Below, piece by piece: positions 1 to 12,326 of a stretch of DNA of 64,000 nucleotides. Source of the stretch: Anarhynchus alexandrinus (taxonomy: Eukaryota; Chordata; Aves; Charadriiformes; Charadriidae). The stretch lies in NCBI GenBank assembly GCA_008711295.1, contig VUYV01000074.1, forward strand, positions 3,514,797 to 3,578,796, read 5' to 3'. Every line of letters begins with the position of its first letter. The first letter of the stretch is position 1. Position numbers and translations under genes: made by a program. The notes below the pieces were generated by a model. That model did no database searches. It worked only from the letters and a program-made list of their open reading frames with translations, and was not told the origin of the DNA.

Positions 1-684
1 CAGGACAGAGTTTCAGGACAGAGACATCTTTTCTTCTCGTGAGCATGTCTTTGAATTTAAGCTGCTGCTGTGCATTCAGTGTGGTGCTACGTTGCCACAT
101 TTGTAATTAGCTCTGGAGCTGAAGTATGTGCTCTGCAGCCAAGATGCACATTGTGCTGCTCTGTGCTTTGTGTACCATGCTACAAGGGCTCAAGGGTCAG
201 AAAGAGTTTATTTCAGTGACAGGTGCCATCAGCACACGTGCCTTTGACAAGGGAGGCGGTGTGAAACCATCAGTACCACTCCCTCTCTTCCCTCTTGGCA
301 CAGAAAGACAGGGCTGGTCCTCAGTTTGTTATCTTTATATTTAGCATGGAATCCAAGTAGCGTAGCTAGAGGGGATGGAAACACAATCTTCTGATTCTCA
401 TTTCTGTGTTGCCAGTTTGAATTAGGACCAGGCAGATATTGGCCCAGAATTATTACTATTTGCTTAGCCCCTTTGTATGGTTTCATTGCCTCTCGTCCAT
501 TAGCCTGTAGACCACTGTGTCCATAGCACAAAAGGCCCTGTCACTCGTCTTGGCCTTCTTCACTCCTCACGGCCACCTTGGGCTGGGAGCCAATGGCGTG
601 GCACAAAAGATAAACTGTCCTTTTTATTTCCAAACACATCCTTCTGCATCATAGCATGACTGTTAAAGAAAAAGCTTGCATTTC

Positions 685-690
685 AATAAA
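685..690 (+). terminator. Candidate polyadenylation signal
   Basis: A canonical AATAAA is followed within about 15 to 45 bases by a T/G-rich stretch rich in TTTG, the usual layout of a cleavage and polyadenylation site. It could mark the 3' end of a + strand transcript that begins left of the window. No coding sequence is recognised upstream of it, and AATAAA is common by chance in AT-rich DNA, so this is weak. Confidence 0.25.
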
Positions 691-3357
691 CTGTTCTTGA
701 TTGGGATTTTTGCTTTGTTTTGTAAGTGCTTTTTATGGATTCTTAGATGTCATGACCCAGCTCCTATCACAAGCACTTCATTCTAGCACAAAGGACTTGT
801 TAAAAGTACATATATAGAAACTGCTAGTAGGAAGCCTAACATTCCTGAAGAATGTTCGTGTCTTCAGTTTTTTATGCTACCTTCACTTTGTGGGTTTTGC
901 TTCTCAAAATCTATCTAGCTGCAAGGAGTCATCTTAAATGGAAGTGACACAGCAAAAGCTACTTTGATAGCTTGCAGATTTAAAAATAGCTGTCTTAACA
1001 TAGTTTTTCCTTCCAAGGTAGAATGTACCTTTAATTGGAAAACATGCATGCAGTGTCTCTTTTCCATAGTTTTGTCTTGCAGTGAGTCGTCTGCTCTCTG
1101 GCTCTGTATATCTACATGAAAATAGATGGGAATCAGCTTGGTTTCTGATAATTCCCTCTTATATATTGACTGAAAATCTGTGGTGGTTAGTTTAAAATGT
1201 TTCTTCTTCTCTACACAAGATATGAACAAGTGCAACAAAAGTAATGTTGGATGTTCTCCCTGAACCAGTGATGGAGCTATAAAATGCTGGGTGTTGGTTA
1301 ATCTGGTGTCAGAATCGAGCCAATTTTATCAGAAGAGTTTATTGTCTCAAGAAATAAAAATAGATTGAAGGCACCATAATTTGGAATATGTCAGTTGTTT
1401 ATCTCAGAGCCATATGAATCAGTATCAGCTGAGCACTTGACTTGTGGAGATCAGCTCATTATAAATAAAAAAAAATATAGTTTTCATTTGAAAACAAAAA
1501 GTTCTTGGATTGTTTATTAGAATTTTGGTGCAAAACTTTCAAAACTCAAAAAAAATTTCCACTTTTTCTAGCTTCAATGTTGTCTTTATTTCCCATGCTA
1601 AACCCAAAACTAGACTATTTCTAATGACACACTGAAACTGTGAATAATCGTAGCAGTCGGAATGTATCAAGTCCCATGCCTGTGTTCCATGCCAGCTCAA
1701 TCAGAACTTCCCGAGGATATGTGTACTGCTTTGGCCATAACGCCTTCGGGACCCCACACTATTCATCTTGATTTATAAATGACAAATGTGCAACCTTGTG
1801 GGAGCAATCAGTGATCAGTGGAAAGGGTGACAGAATTTTAGAGGCTGGAAGGTAGAGTTGCCATGGGACAACTTAGTGACAGAAGAGGGAGACTTTTGTG
1901 ATCTAACAGTACTGGCACATGTTGCAGTGAGGGGAAAAGGTGAAAAGTATGATACAGCAAAACTCGCAAGCACGTGTCACCGTACTCGTGTCATCCCTAA
2001 GGTTTTAAAGACGAGATCTGACAAACCCATATATAGTTTCCAGAGGCAAGGCTGATGAAGAGCAAGATTGCTCAACACTTATACAAGTGAACCCTTGCTA
2101 ACTCCTGCTCTCTGAGTAGGAACTTGTCTACTAAAGTAATTAAGGAAAACACTGAGCCAGCTCAATTGGTTTGCAAACTGGTATTGAAAGAATTACAGAA
2201 AATACTTGCAAGAGCATGAGGGCAGCAGGGAGGCAAGCTTGTCTGTCTCTTGGATGGCTGAAAAAAAAAAAAGAGCTTCATGGCTTGTATCCTTACCTCC
2301 TCCAATTTCTTTGGTTTTGTCTTCATAGTTGAGAAAATCACATTATGTTTGTTTATTCATTTAAGGTTAAGACAATAAAGATTCCTTCCAAACTCTTGGT
2401 TGCCCTAACTTAATTATACTGTAAGTATAATTAAGCCACAGTAGCGTTGAGGATATCTGTTCCTTGGGCACTCTGCCAGCTAAGTAACCACCATATACCT
2501 TTTTCATTATCTAGGAAGCTTCCTTATCAGCCTTTTCCAGAAGGTGTCAAAAAGGTATCTATAAATTGTTGCAAAACCTAAGTCAATGCAGAGCAGGAAA
2601 TTAAATGTTAACACTCTATTATTTTTTATTTTTTTTTTTTCCAGAAAAACCCACTATGTGCTGGTAACATGTCCTACTCTAAGGTCAGTAGCAGTCCATG
2701 AAGATGGCTTATTATTCAGATTTGAGTCTTTCACACCTAGTCGGAGGTCATGATAGTTGTGTCTATCAGCATCCATTTCTGAAATCTTTTAGATTGTATG
2801 ATTTTGCAGGAAGAGCACAGTGAAAAAATTATTTTGAAATAGAAAAAGTGTGTATTACCTATCTAAAGGGAAGAGCTACAACCTCACAGTAGGTCCAGGT
2901 GGTACAAAAGTGGCTGGAGCATTGCTAGAGGATCACCAATCAGTGGAGTGCCTAAAAGCAAATTTTAGTAGCAGGTCTTAGATATCCTCTTAGAGTCAAA
3001 GGAGATGACAATATGGTTGCATTTCTCCTCTTGCTTTTTCTGCAGCCCACCATCCCACTCACTCTTGTGAGGTACTAAGCTTCAGCTGGTCGAGTGTCAG
3101 CTATCCTCCAGGCTTCACCCTGTGTTGTGAAATACCGAAATGCCTTTGTTACCAGCGTTCAGCTGTCTGTCCTCAGCTTACTCACAGTGGCACAGCCCAT
3201 GCCTTCTACCAGCCACATCCGCTCCAAACGTGATGGCAGATTGGAGCCCTACAGAGGTCCAGCTTTAAAGAGCTTGAGACAGGACCTGTAAAAACTCCCA
3301 ACAGGAGTAAATGCCAGCGAGTGCCGCCTTGTGTCTTTCCAACAGAAAAAAAGAGAA

Positions 3358-3393
3358 AAACTGAGTGCCTAGAATGAAACTGAGTGCCTAGAA
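3358..3393. repeat. Two-copy 19-bp tandem duplication
   Basis: A 19-base unit at 3358-3376 is repeated at 3377-3393, with the first 17 bases identical. It is a simple local duplication with no evident function. Confidence 0.8.
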
Positions 3394-3977
3394 CTGCAGT
3401 AGCTGGTCAGCAACACCTCATGGTCCTATGTAGCAGAGGTACCTCATAAATCTAATAATATTTTGTGGTTAGATCATGGTTATCTTTTTCCTGAGATCCT
3501 GCTTGCATGTTTTATACAGATCAGTCAAGTACTGCTGTGTCCTTGGACTTCTAGCAAGAAGCCTCCATCTAAATGCAGGTAGCACTGTAAAATGGAGCAT
3601 AGTCCAGTTCTCCTCCAGTGGTAGCGGTTTTTGCTGTGTTTCAGCAGTCTGGCGTTGTTTGGCTCTGCCCTTTTGGTTCTGCTGCAGCTGTAGTATCCAC
3701 AGAGCCCCTTTGGACCTCTGCAGCTGCCATCGCTGCTCTGTTATGCCCTGCACTGGAAGACAGCCCCAACCTGCCTGCTCCAGCCTGACGGCGGTGCGGG
3801 TGCTCGTGCGGCTAATGCGTATTTCTGCAGCACTACACTAAGCCATACTCCCAGAACTGAGAGATGCCATAGAAACATTTGCTTTACCTCTCCTTGTTCT
3901 CTGGGGCTGTACATTTGTGTTGTGCTCATGATCAAAACCAACATCTCATTCTCCATTGACTTTTTCTTCTCTCCCCT

Positions 3978-3997
3978 CCCCCCCCCCCCCCCCCCCN
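3978..3997. repeat. Poly-C homopolymer ending in an unresolved base
   Basis: A run of about 19 C on the + strand ends in a single N at 3997. The N most likely marks where sequencing or assembly failed inside the homopolymer, so the true tract length is unknown. Confidence 0.9.
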
Positions 3998-5871
3998 ATC
4001 CTTTGCAATGAACTATCCCGATTTGCCACTTTATGTCAGCTCTGCAAAATTCTGTGGCCATCTTCATCTGGGAAATGAGCTGTGTTATAATATGATTAAA
4101 CTTTAGTCTTTCTCTAATCACTCTGATAAAGACAGGCGTTGAAATCAAAGCTTTTGCTCCCTGGCTGGCAAATTCTTCCCACTTCTTGCAAAGCTGCATT
4201 TGAAATTTCCTTTTACTGTCTGTTGCTTGTAGGAAGAACTTTTGGCAAGTCAGAGAAAAACTATTTTGAACGTACTGTGCCTATCTGTTTAGAGGATAAA
4301 GTCACTATGAATTAACTGTTAAGGAGCCTGCATAGGTTGGAATTTTAGACCCCAAAATGGGTCTACAATTGCTGTGTGAATCAATTAAAAACTGAGCTTA
4401 AAAAAAGGGGGTAAAAGAGAGGCAAACAGGGAAAGAAATAGGTCCTCAGGTACTGCCTAGGGAAGATAGGCAGCTTCATAGCTCACACTTCACAATCATT
4501 TCAATAACTGAAATGAAGTGTCTGAAAGACTTAAGTTCTTGTGACTTGCTTTGCAAAACACCCTCCTTTTCTAATGCTCATCTTACAATGGTATTGATCT
4601 ACTAAAAATGCACCAACTAATTTCTTCCTGAAGTTAATGCAGTCCTTCTAAAGTTATTCCTGTTGTCCCAAAGAAATAAAGTTAAAAAAATAATAATTCA
4701 GGATATTAAGTTTATATACTGCAGTTTGCAAAAGTGAGAGGAATGGTGATGCTGCTGAAAATTTTTCCCATGGCTGTCTGAATCTTGAAAGAAAAAAAAG
4801 AAAAAAAACCCCAACAACACAAAACCCTATACCTTTAATTATAACCTAATCATCTTGATCAGAGTAATAAATATAACAAATGTGAGGCAAGTATGTGTGT
4901 GAGAGTGCAGGACTGAGAAAGGTTTAGGGCAAGGATCAGTGGAAAATCTTTAGAAATGATGTAAGAGAAAGCAAAGGCAGGGATTGGAGTTTGTAGCCTA
5001 CAGCAGAGACTATAAAAACTCTGAAAGAAAGCTGAACATTAGGGATAAGTTAGGGGGAAGAACATAGCAGGACCATTAAGGTTGGAATTGCTTGTATCCA
5101 GTGCAAGGTAAGAGGAGTGAGAACAGAGATGGGTTGGGGATGTTTTGTGTCTTCTGCTTTGTTTACAGAAGCTTTCTTCCCTTCTGTGCTTTCTTCCCTT
5201 TATTTTTTTTTCAAGTTTTTTGCATTAACAGGCATGCACAAGGTATACACATGTCCATGTCTGATGGGAAAAGCACAGCTTCTTTTTCCAGTTTGAGATT
5301 AAGATAATAAGATGCCTATCACCTAGTATTTTTGGTATTAAAACTGAACTAATAATATTTAGTGGAAACTTATTTCCTTCGGTTAATCAGCCAATATTTA
5401 AACAAGATGTGTCAGTGCATTTTACAACAGTGACTAGTTAGTTTCATGCTTTTGCAGTGCTTTGCAGTAAACTGCTGTCTGTTTATATTGTTATGGATTT
5501 TCCTCTGTATATGTTATTGTCAAATGCATATTACTTCTTAAAACAAGTTGAAGAGCTATGACAGAATAGTTCCTTTGCATTACTAAATACCATGTGGTAG
5601 ACAAGTTTGCTGCATATAATATATTTTAAAACAAGATAAACTATTTAGGAAAATAATTTATGAATCTGCAAAAGGGTTTTATTATATCCTATATTAGATG
5701 AATGTTGATCCAGATTCTGCCACATTCCTGCAATAATAGAATAACCCTGCAAAAGCATTCCTACACTAACAGAGTAATTATCATTATCCAGTGATCTGAT
5801 TACTTCAGCTTTGTACCACTGTAAATGAAGTCAGACTCTGATTCAGTGATAGTCGTCGTAATTTCTCCATT

Positions 5872-5895
5872 CTGAGTTCAAAACTGAGTTCAAAA
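5872..5895. repeat. Two-copy 12-bp tandem duplication
   Basis: The unit CTGAGTTCAAAA is present twice head to tail with no mismatch. It is a short local duplication of no evident function. Confidence 0.8.
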
Positions 5896-6745
5896 CTGTT
5901 TCACTGTTTCTTTTTGCCTCCTAGACTGGAGTTGTACAAGTAAATACATGTGAATAATCTCTGGTTTAGATGTCCAGAGGCTACAATAAAGTTCAGAATC
6001 CACTAATTTTTGAAGTACAAGCACACAGTGCCTTTAGCTTTCCTTACTTGGCTTTTCAATTTGGAATGACCGTCCTCTCTCGGGGAGTGCAGAGCTGAAA
6101 GCTGAGGGACTGCGGGGACATTTTGTGCCCCTACCAAATGATTCACTCAGGAAGCCTGGGGTAAATTATTACATTTATCTGTCTCTGCCCACCTGTATTC
6201 AAAATGCTGCTCAACTTACTTTCCTTGTAAAATACTTTGAATATCATGAGGAATAACAGGAGAAAAAAAACCAAACCAAACAAACCACCAAGCAAATCTA
6301 TGGTGTAAATGATGGGAAAACTGCAAAAAACTGCAAAATATATCTGGCTGGACCAGGTGTTCTTCAGTATTTATAAATACCTGCTGCACTGATTTCAGCA
6401 GATTAGGGCTTCATTTTCACTCTTTGAATGAATGACAAGTATACCTCTCTGGGCTTCTTAAACAGCAAATTAAAAAATTTGAACCATACAACAGTTGTAA
6501 GAGCTCTCTTGATTGACCCTGCCAAAGATTGCAAGTGATTGCAGCTTTCCTTTTCTTCTTAGTCAGCCCAGAGAAACAGGTTACTCTCTAATTTCCATTT
6601 GCAATGCATCTTTGCCAGGCAGTTGACTTTTCTTCTTCAGTTAATATTCTTGATCAGAACATTTAAGTGTTTATCCAGTAAATCAGCATCAGTGTTTGAT
6701 TCTCTTGTTTAGAAATTCCAATGCCATTCTTGTCTCTTAAGAGCT

Positions 6746-6770
6746 TATCTTGAAGGCATATCTTGAAGGC
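6746..6770. repeat. Two-copy 13-bp tandem duplication
   Basis: The unit TATCTTGAAGGCA is followed at once by a second copy that matches in its first 12 bases. It is a simple local duplication. Confidence 0.75.
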
Positions 6771-9700
6771 TGTTTTTACCGGCCTTTAAATGACCTATGT
6801 TTTTATATTGATAATATATTCTGATAATACACTCCTCATACCAGGTATGAAGAACTTCCACTTATCACTCCAATGATGTTAGGAAAGGAGATGATTTTTC
6901 TAATATAGAAAAACACAATATATTTCTTGATTTTTATCGACAGAAAGGTTTCTTATTTTTACTTTAAATGCTGAAGATGGCAGTCTAACAATAAATAGTT
7001 TTTATTTCTCATGCTACAGATGAAGGAAGAAAGCTAAATGTAAAGTTGTTAGAAACATTAAGAAATGTTGGCATGTTCAGTCGGTATGTATATAATGTAG
7101 GGTTGGGAGTTTGCTGGCGATGAAGAGTAGTCTAATAATATTTTGGTTTCCATACACTTCATAGCATCCTTCTTATTTAATAGTTCCTAGGCTCTTAGAT
7201 GGTTTTTATCACTTCCATTTGTGTCTCCTGCTCCACAGTCTCCTACATTTGTGGCATTGAAGTGAGTTTGGGGTTTTAAATTTCTAAAATCTGTTGCTAA
7301 AAATGGTTTTATTACACAGTGTAGTCAGTTTTACAAGATGTCCAACTTGTCTCCTTCCTGCCGATTCTAGAGAGAAGCATCCTTGTTTGTTCTGCGTGCC
7401 CTCTCGGTTTCATGCTCTTTATTCAAATGAAGAGAGCAGGACAAGTGTTTGTCCACCTGTGTCAGTTAATTTTTTTCCAGATTTGTGCTTGTGTCTGTTA
7501 AGCACATGTGCCCCAGTAGGGCTGTGTTCATTTGGACAGTTTCTGTACTCCACATGAGAACTAGAGTGCCACATTTCCAGCCGTTCTTCATACGAGCCGT
7601 GCGATTTGTGTGCTGCTCCCTTAAAGATTGCGCCTTCCACGGGCAGGGTCAGTGCGGGGGCTTGTCAAGCCCTGCAGGGACTGAGCCATCGCTGAGTCTG
7701 GTTTATCTGAGTACAGATGGTAGGAAGAGTTGTATACTTGAGCATCCTCTGACTGCATTTGCATCTACCAAAAGTGCAGCTGTCAATAGCTGAGTCAGCA
7801 TTTACAACAGATATTTCAGTAAAATACAGGCAAAGATGACTATCATGGTGATATGAAAACATGTTAGGACCAAACACTGGAAATCACATTGTTACAGTGA
7901 ATGCAATTATTGAAATGAAAACTTTGAAAAGCAATGACTAATCTGAAGTGCCTTCTTGAGAAACCTTTAAGGAACTTCATTTTCAGACAGCGGAACATCC
8001 TTGGCCTTGAAATACTGTCAGGCAAAATGTTTCATTTGGGACACAGAAATACTTAGACATTTTCTCAAAATCACTAGTCTTACACCTCTTGCATAAGTTA
8101 ATGAATTTTAAGTTCTCTCTGTTTATATCAGATGAAACCTACCTGCATCTATTTATCTGCATAGTCACCAAACTGAAAATAGAGGGAAATTTACATTGTA
8201 GAAGTTGACAGAGTCTGTACCACGTATCTAATACAATATATGACATTGTTTAAAAATCTACACCTACTCCAGAAAACACATTATTAATAACATAGGGTGT
8301 GTGACACTGCTTACTTTTCATTTTGTCACAAAGTCCCATGCTTCAATGTTTTGCTTCAGTATCTTTCTAGAAAGCAGTACGTAAGAAGTGCTCCATATCT
8401 CATCTGTGGGATGAGAGCAAAAACACCACTCTAACCTATTTTTGGACTTTGCTTTTTTTTCTGAGGGTGGGATTTGTTTTGATTTTTCTCCCTTTTCTTT
8501 GATATTTACATGACTGGAAAATTACACTTGACATATACCCAATCCCTCAGGAGTTTCTGAAATCGCTAGGACTGCTGGTACGGATATATTTTCAGCTTTG
8601 TGGTAATGAATATGCTCAGATGATCCATGCTACAACTTTTAAAAGTAGAACCAATTTGCTTTAGCAAGAGCAGACTTTTTCTCAGAGCTTCACACAAGCT
8701 ATTTATAAGTTATTCTTTTGGTAAGATACTCATCCATCATAATTTTATTGGCCATAAAGTAGATTCCCATCAGGTGTCCAGTCCAAGGCTGGTGAGGCCA
8801 ATGCTGGGACTCAATGGTACCTTTGATTAAGATAGGTAGTGGCACTTAATATTCTATTTTGTGGCTTTGGAGCAGCAACAAAATACCTCAGTAACTGGCT
8901 TGCAGACACAGCCATGGTTTCTCCCAGGTGGTTGGAACCTGCATGGTATGAGAGGTCCTCATAGCTAACAGGTGATGGAGGTTCACCAGTATCATCTCAG
9001 TGCTCATATAGCAGAAGGACTTGAGCCCTAGTGGGTGCTGCCAGGAGCTTCCCAGTGTCCATGGGACAGTCATGCCTTGGCTCTGCATCAGGTCAGCTTG
9101 GAAGCATCTGACACAAAACCCTAAGGGCTTCTAGGCTGAGCCACAAGACCAAGGTCCTCATCTGCAGGTGAGCTCAGGCGTGTCCCCTGTTGGTGCTGCA
9201 ACAACGAGCAGAGCACAGTCATCGATATATAGTGGCAGCTGAAATGAAAGATTACAGTGCAAGGCATGATGTCTTGCCTCAGTTCTCTTGCTAACAGGCC
9301 AGTGAGAAAAATAAAGCTCTTGTGATTTATACTTGCGGAGTAATCTCCACAGTAATGTGAAATATGATAGTTCAAATGGGTAAGAACAATGACAGCTGTT
9401 ACCATTTTTGACAGGCAATGGGTTTGGAGCTTGTTGATGAATTGCACGCTGTCTGGGGTTTGTTCGGCCCACTTATCTTCAGGATGTCATTTTGTTTTTT
9501 GGTTGTTTTTTTTTCCTTTTAAAGAAAAACATCTTTTAAGTCCTTTGGTTTCATGTCGGAGACTTAACAGTTTCTGTTTGGTAAAGAATTTTGCTTTCTT
9601 ATGATCTTTTCCTGGAAAATGGCTCTGCACAGATTCCTAAGAAAAAGTTTTGAATGTTTATCCTGCTTTGATAAGGTAAAATAACGTTCTCTTTTTTATC

Positions 9701-12227
9701 TTTAATTTTATTTTAATTGGACCTGCAACAAAGATACCTAATTGTATGAGGAATTTCAGTTTTGACACATTTCAAGCTAAAATATCACTAAAACACATAA
9801 ATATGTCTGAATTTCAGACTTGCAATTACATTTAGTGAAGGGTAAACCATATTTTATGTCAGATAACACCAGACCCTGAGATATGAAAGACATGGAATTA
9901 TACTCCAATCCCTTGACCTAGGTCTGTGAAACTGGTGGTGAAGAGTTTTTCAGAAGAATGCTGGAAATTCAAGGTTTTTCAAGAAGAAGGGTGGCCGTCA
10001 GAGCTTTGGTTGTTCTCCTTCAGTGACAAATACTGCCAAACCTCACTGTAGGTCTCTCTCGGAATGGGGCAAGGTAAAACGTGGATGGGGTGAAGCAATA
10101 ACCAGTGCATGGCTGGGACAGCCCCTCTTAGCAGGAGGGCTCTGCTTACCCAATTGCAACAGATGAGCTCAAGAAGAAAAAGCAACAACTGCTTTTAACA
10201 ACTTAGATCCTGTGACATGGCCGAAGGTGGAAAGATGAGTCGCAGACTGGCAGAAGACTGATTTTAATTATGTTTGCATAGTCCTCATTGCACTCTTAGT
10301 TTTGCAAACATTTTTCTCGAGCTAACCTCCTCTGCTGGACCAAACCTGTTTCTTTCTCCTGCTTTGGTCACAACACCATGTGAAAATCAGCACAACAGGA
10401 TCTTGCTGGACTTAAGTTTTGCTCCCTTTTAAACCAGTGACATTGCTTCTCAGCTACTCATTTCCATGGGCACCAGAACCAAGCTTTAAGTCCTTACAAC
10501 TTCCTCCGCTTCTAATTTCACTGGCGTCAAGTTCTGACCAGTTAATCAAATGTCTTTTGTGTTGCAGGTGCCTTAATGTTTATTTTGATTAGTGTACCAG
10601 TTGCTATTTTTAGCTCTTTGGTCTTTGGGTTGAATGAATACCAGCACAGATACTCAAACCATAATAAACACGTGTTTTTAACCTTGCCATTTATTTTTAT
10701 GTCTCTGTATCCAAATAACCAGGATGTGGTTACCTGTGAAGGTAGTAGACTACTACTTCAAATTTCAATGCACACTCACATACAAAAATATACATTGTAG
10801 AGGGTTACGGCTTTAGAAATACCCAGACAGACCCTTGTTGGACTTTAATGGCTGTTGCCATTGGACTGAGAGGCAGTGTTACCACCTGGCTTACTGCTTT
10901 GTCTTTGTCCTTTGATTCCAGTGGACTACGTCTGCTTCACCCCTACAGAATAACCAGCAGCTTTCTTCCTCACTGCTGATCACTCATGGACAATATAAAA
11001 CAAATAAAAGACGTATAACGAGGTAACCAAATAACACAAGCACATGTAAAATGTATTGAAAAAGCCACACAAGAAACAGAGTTTCAAGAAACAAGACTAC
11101 AAATGTCATATCTGTACTTTTTAAAGCTGGACTCCAAACACTTTTGTGGCTTTTCTCCTTTGTAGTGTGGGAAAAAGTACAAAGCCAAATGTTTTTTACC
11201 ATGAGAAATTTTCTACACAGAGGATAAAACAACTATCGTACATCATAGAAATGTATTTATACATCCTTTTTATTTCTGCTTTGCCAAGCAGAGAGTCAGC
11301 AAAGAATGGCACAATCAGGCTTGAATTATACTCTGGGGCAGGACCTGGAGACAGAGTAATCGGCAAATTAGCAAATACCTTTGGCACCAGAGGCCCCAGC
11401 CTAGTTCTTATTAACATCAGCTGAAATATTCCCACCCGGGTGAGCTGGAGGCAGGTCAGGTTTTAAGAGCTAGATCCAAATGAGGGCTTAAACAGTGTAG
11501 CCTAAACCCATGGCCAAAGAAACCCCTGCAGCGAGCAGCTTCCCGATCCTGAGCCTCCCAAAACTTGACCCTCGAGGCATTACTTAAAGGCTCTGTAGGT
11601 ATCTGCAGCTCTACAGCTGTGGCACGTGGTCCAATCACTACCAGTCTGAGCGATGGATTCCCATGCAAGCTTTTCCCAGGTGTGGGAGCTGAATAACTTT
11701 ATTCCAGGATCCCAAGAAAATCCTGGAAGTTGTGGCTACCATTAACTCCTGTTGAGAACTGCTGAAATGCAGCCTTGCTTTCAAAATGCTGCTGGGGAGG
11801 TCTGTGATTTCTGTAATGGCTTTAGGCACCCGTACAGCATGCGGGGAGGTCAGGGTCAGCCTGGGTGTCTGCGGGCCAAAGTCTCCCTGCTGACAAGTGA
11901 GTGCCTAGTTCATCCGATTTTAACACGAGTTTGTGTTCATTACTCCTGCCACTGCAAGGGCTGGGCCGTTGTGCAGAAAGAAATGAAAAGATTTGCAGTG
12001 CTGTAAAGGAGCAAAGAGGAGGGAGCTGAGTCTGCACCTGAAGGTGAAGGGCACTCAGCCGGCACTATCCGGGCTTTATGCAGTGACTCTGTAAGATAAA
12101 ACATATTAACAGCCACGGGAACAGAATCTCCCTTGGCTTTCACTTCTTAAAGACCTGTGGAGCGAGGTTCCTCTGGGAACTTGGGAAGGCATCTGTGAAG
12201 CCATTAATACGTTGTTCTCCTTTGTAG

Positions 12228-12326
12228 ATGCTGCAGTTCCAGCTTGTTGTGGTGCACTTGGCCCTTGTGATTACCCTGCTGCAGTGGCACTCCAGCTCAG
12301 TGCTCATCGCGGAGGCAGCGCCAGAG
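12228..12326 (+). CDS. OSTN: OSTN coding exon 1 (signal peptide)
   Basis: The exon encodes residues 1-33, from [18 protein letters not shown] to AAPE, and ends in phase 0 at the donor GAG|GTACGT. The ATG directly follows CTCCTTTGTAG, which reads as a polypyrimidine tract and acceptor. The exon may therefore start exactly at the ATG, with the 5' leader in a separate upstream exon. The other reading is that this is unspliced 5' leader; an AGATAAAA element at about 12092 could then serve as a weak TATA box. Confidence 0.95.

Larger units (their letters stand above)
1..12224. other. Intergenic region upstream of OSTN
   Basis: I recognise no gene here. The stretch is AT-rich, and the open frames are short, overlap on both strands and resemble no family I know. 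It holds small tandem duplications, a poly-C run with an unresolved base, and scattered AATAAA hexamers, listed separately where they matter. In mammals GMNC lies further out on this side of OSTN, but no GMNC-like coding is seen. An untranslated first exon of OSTN probably lies in this region or left of the window, because the first coding exon follows directly on a splice-acceptor-like sequence; I could not place it. Confidence 0.6.

Noticed and set aside
126..344. 72-codon + frame with an apparent signal peptide
   Set aside because: The hydrophobic start is short, the remainder resembles no family, and no splice or polyadenylation context makes it a gene.
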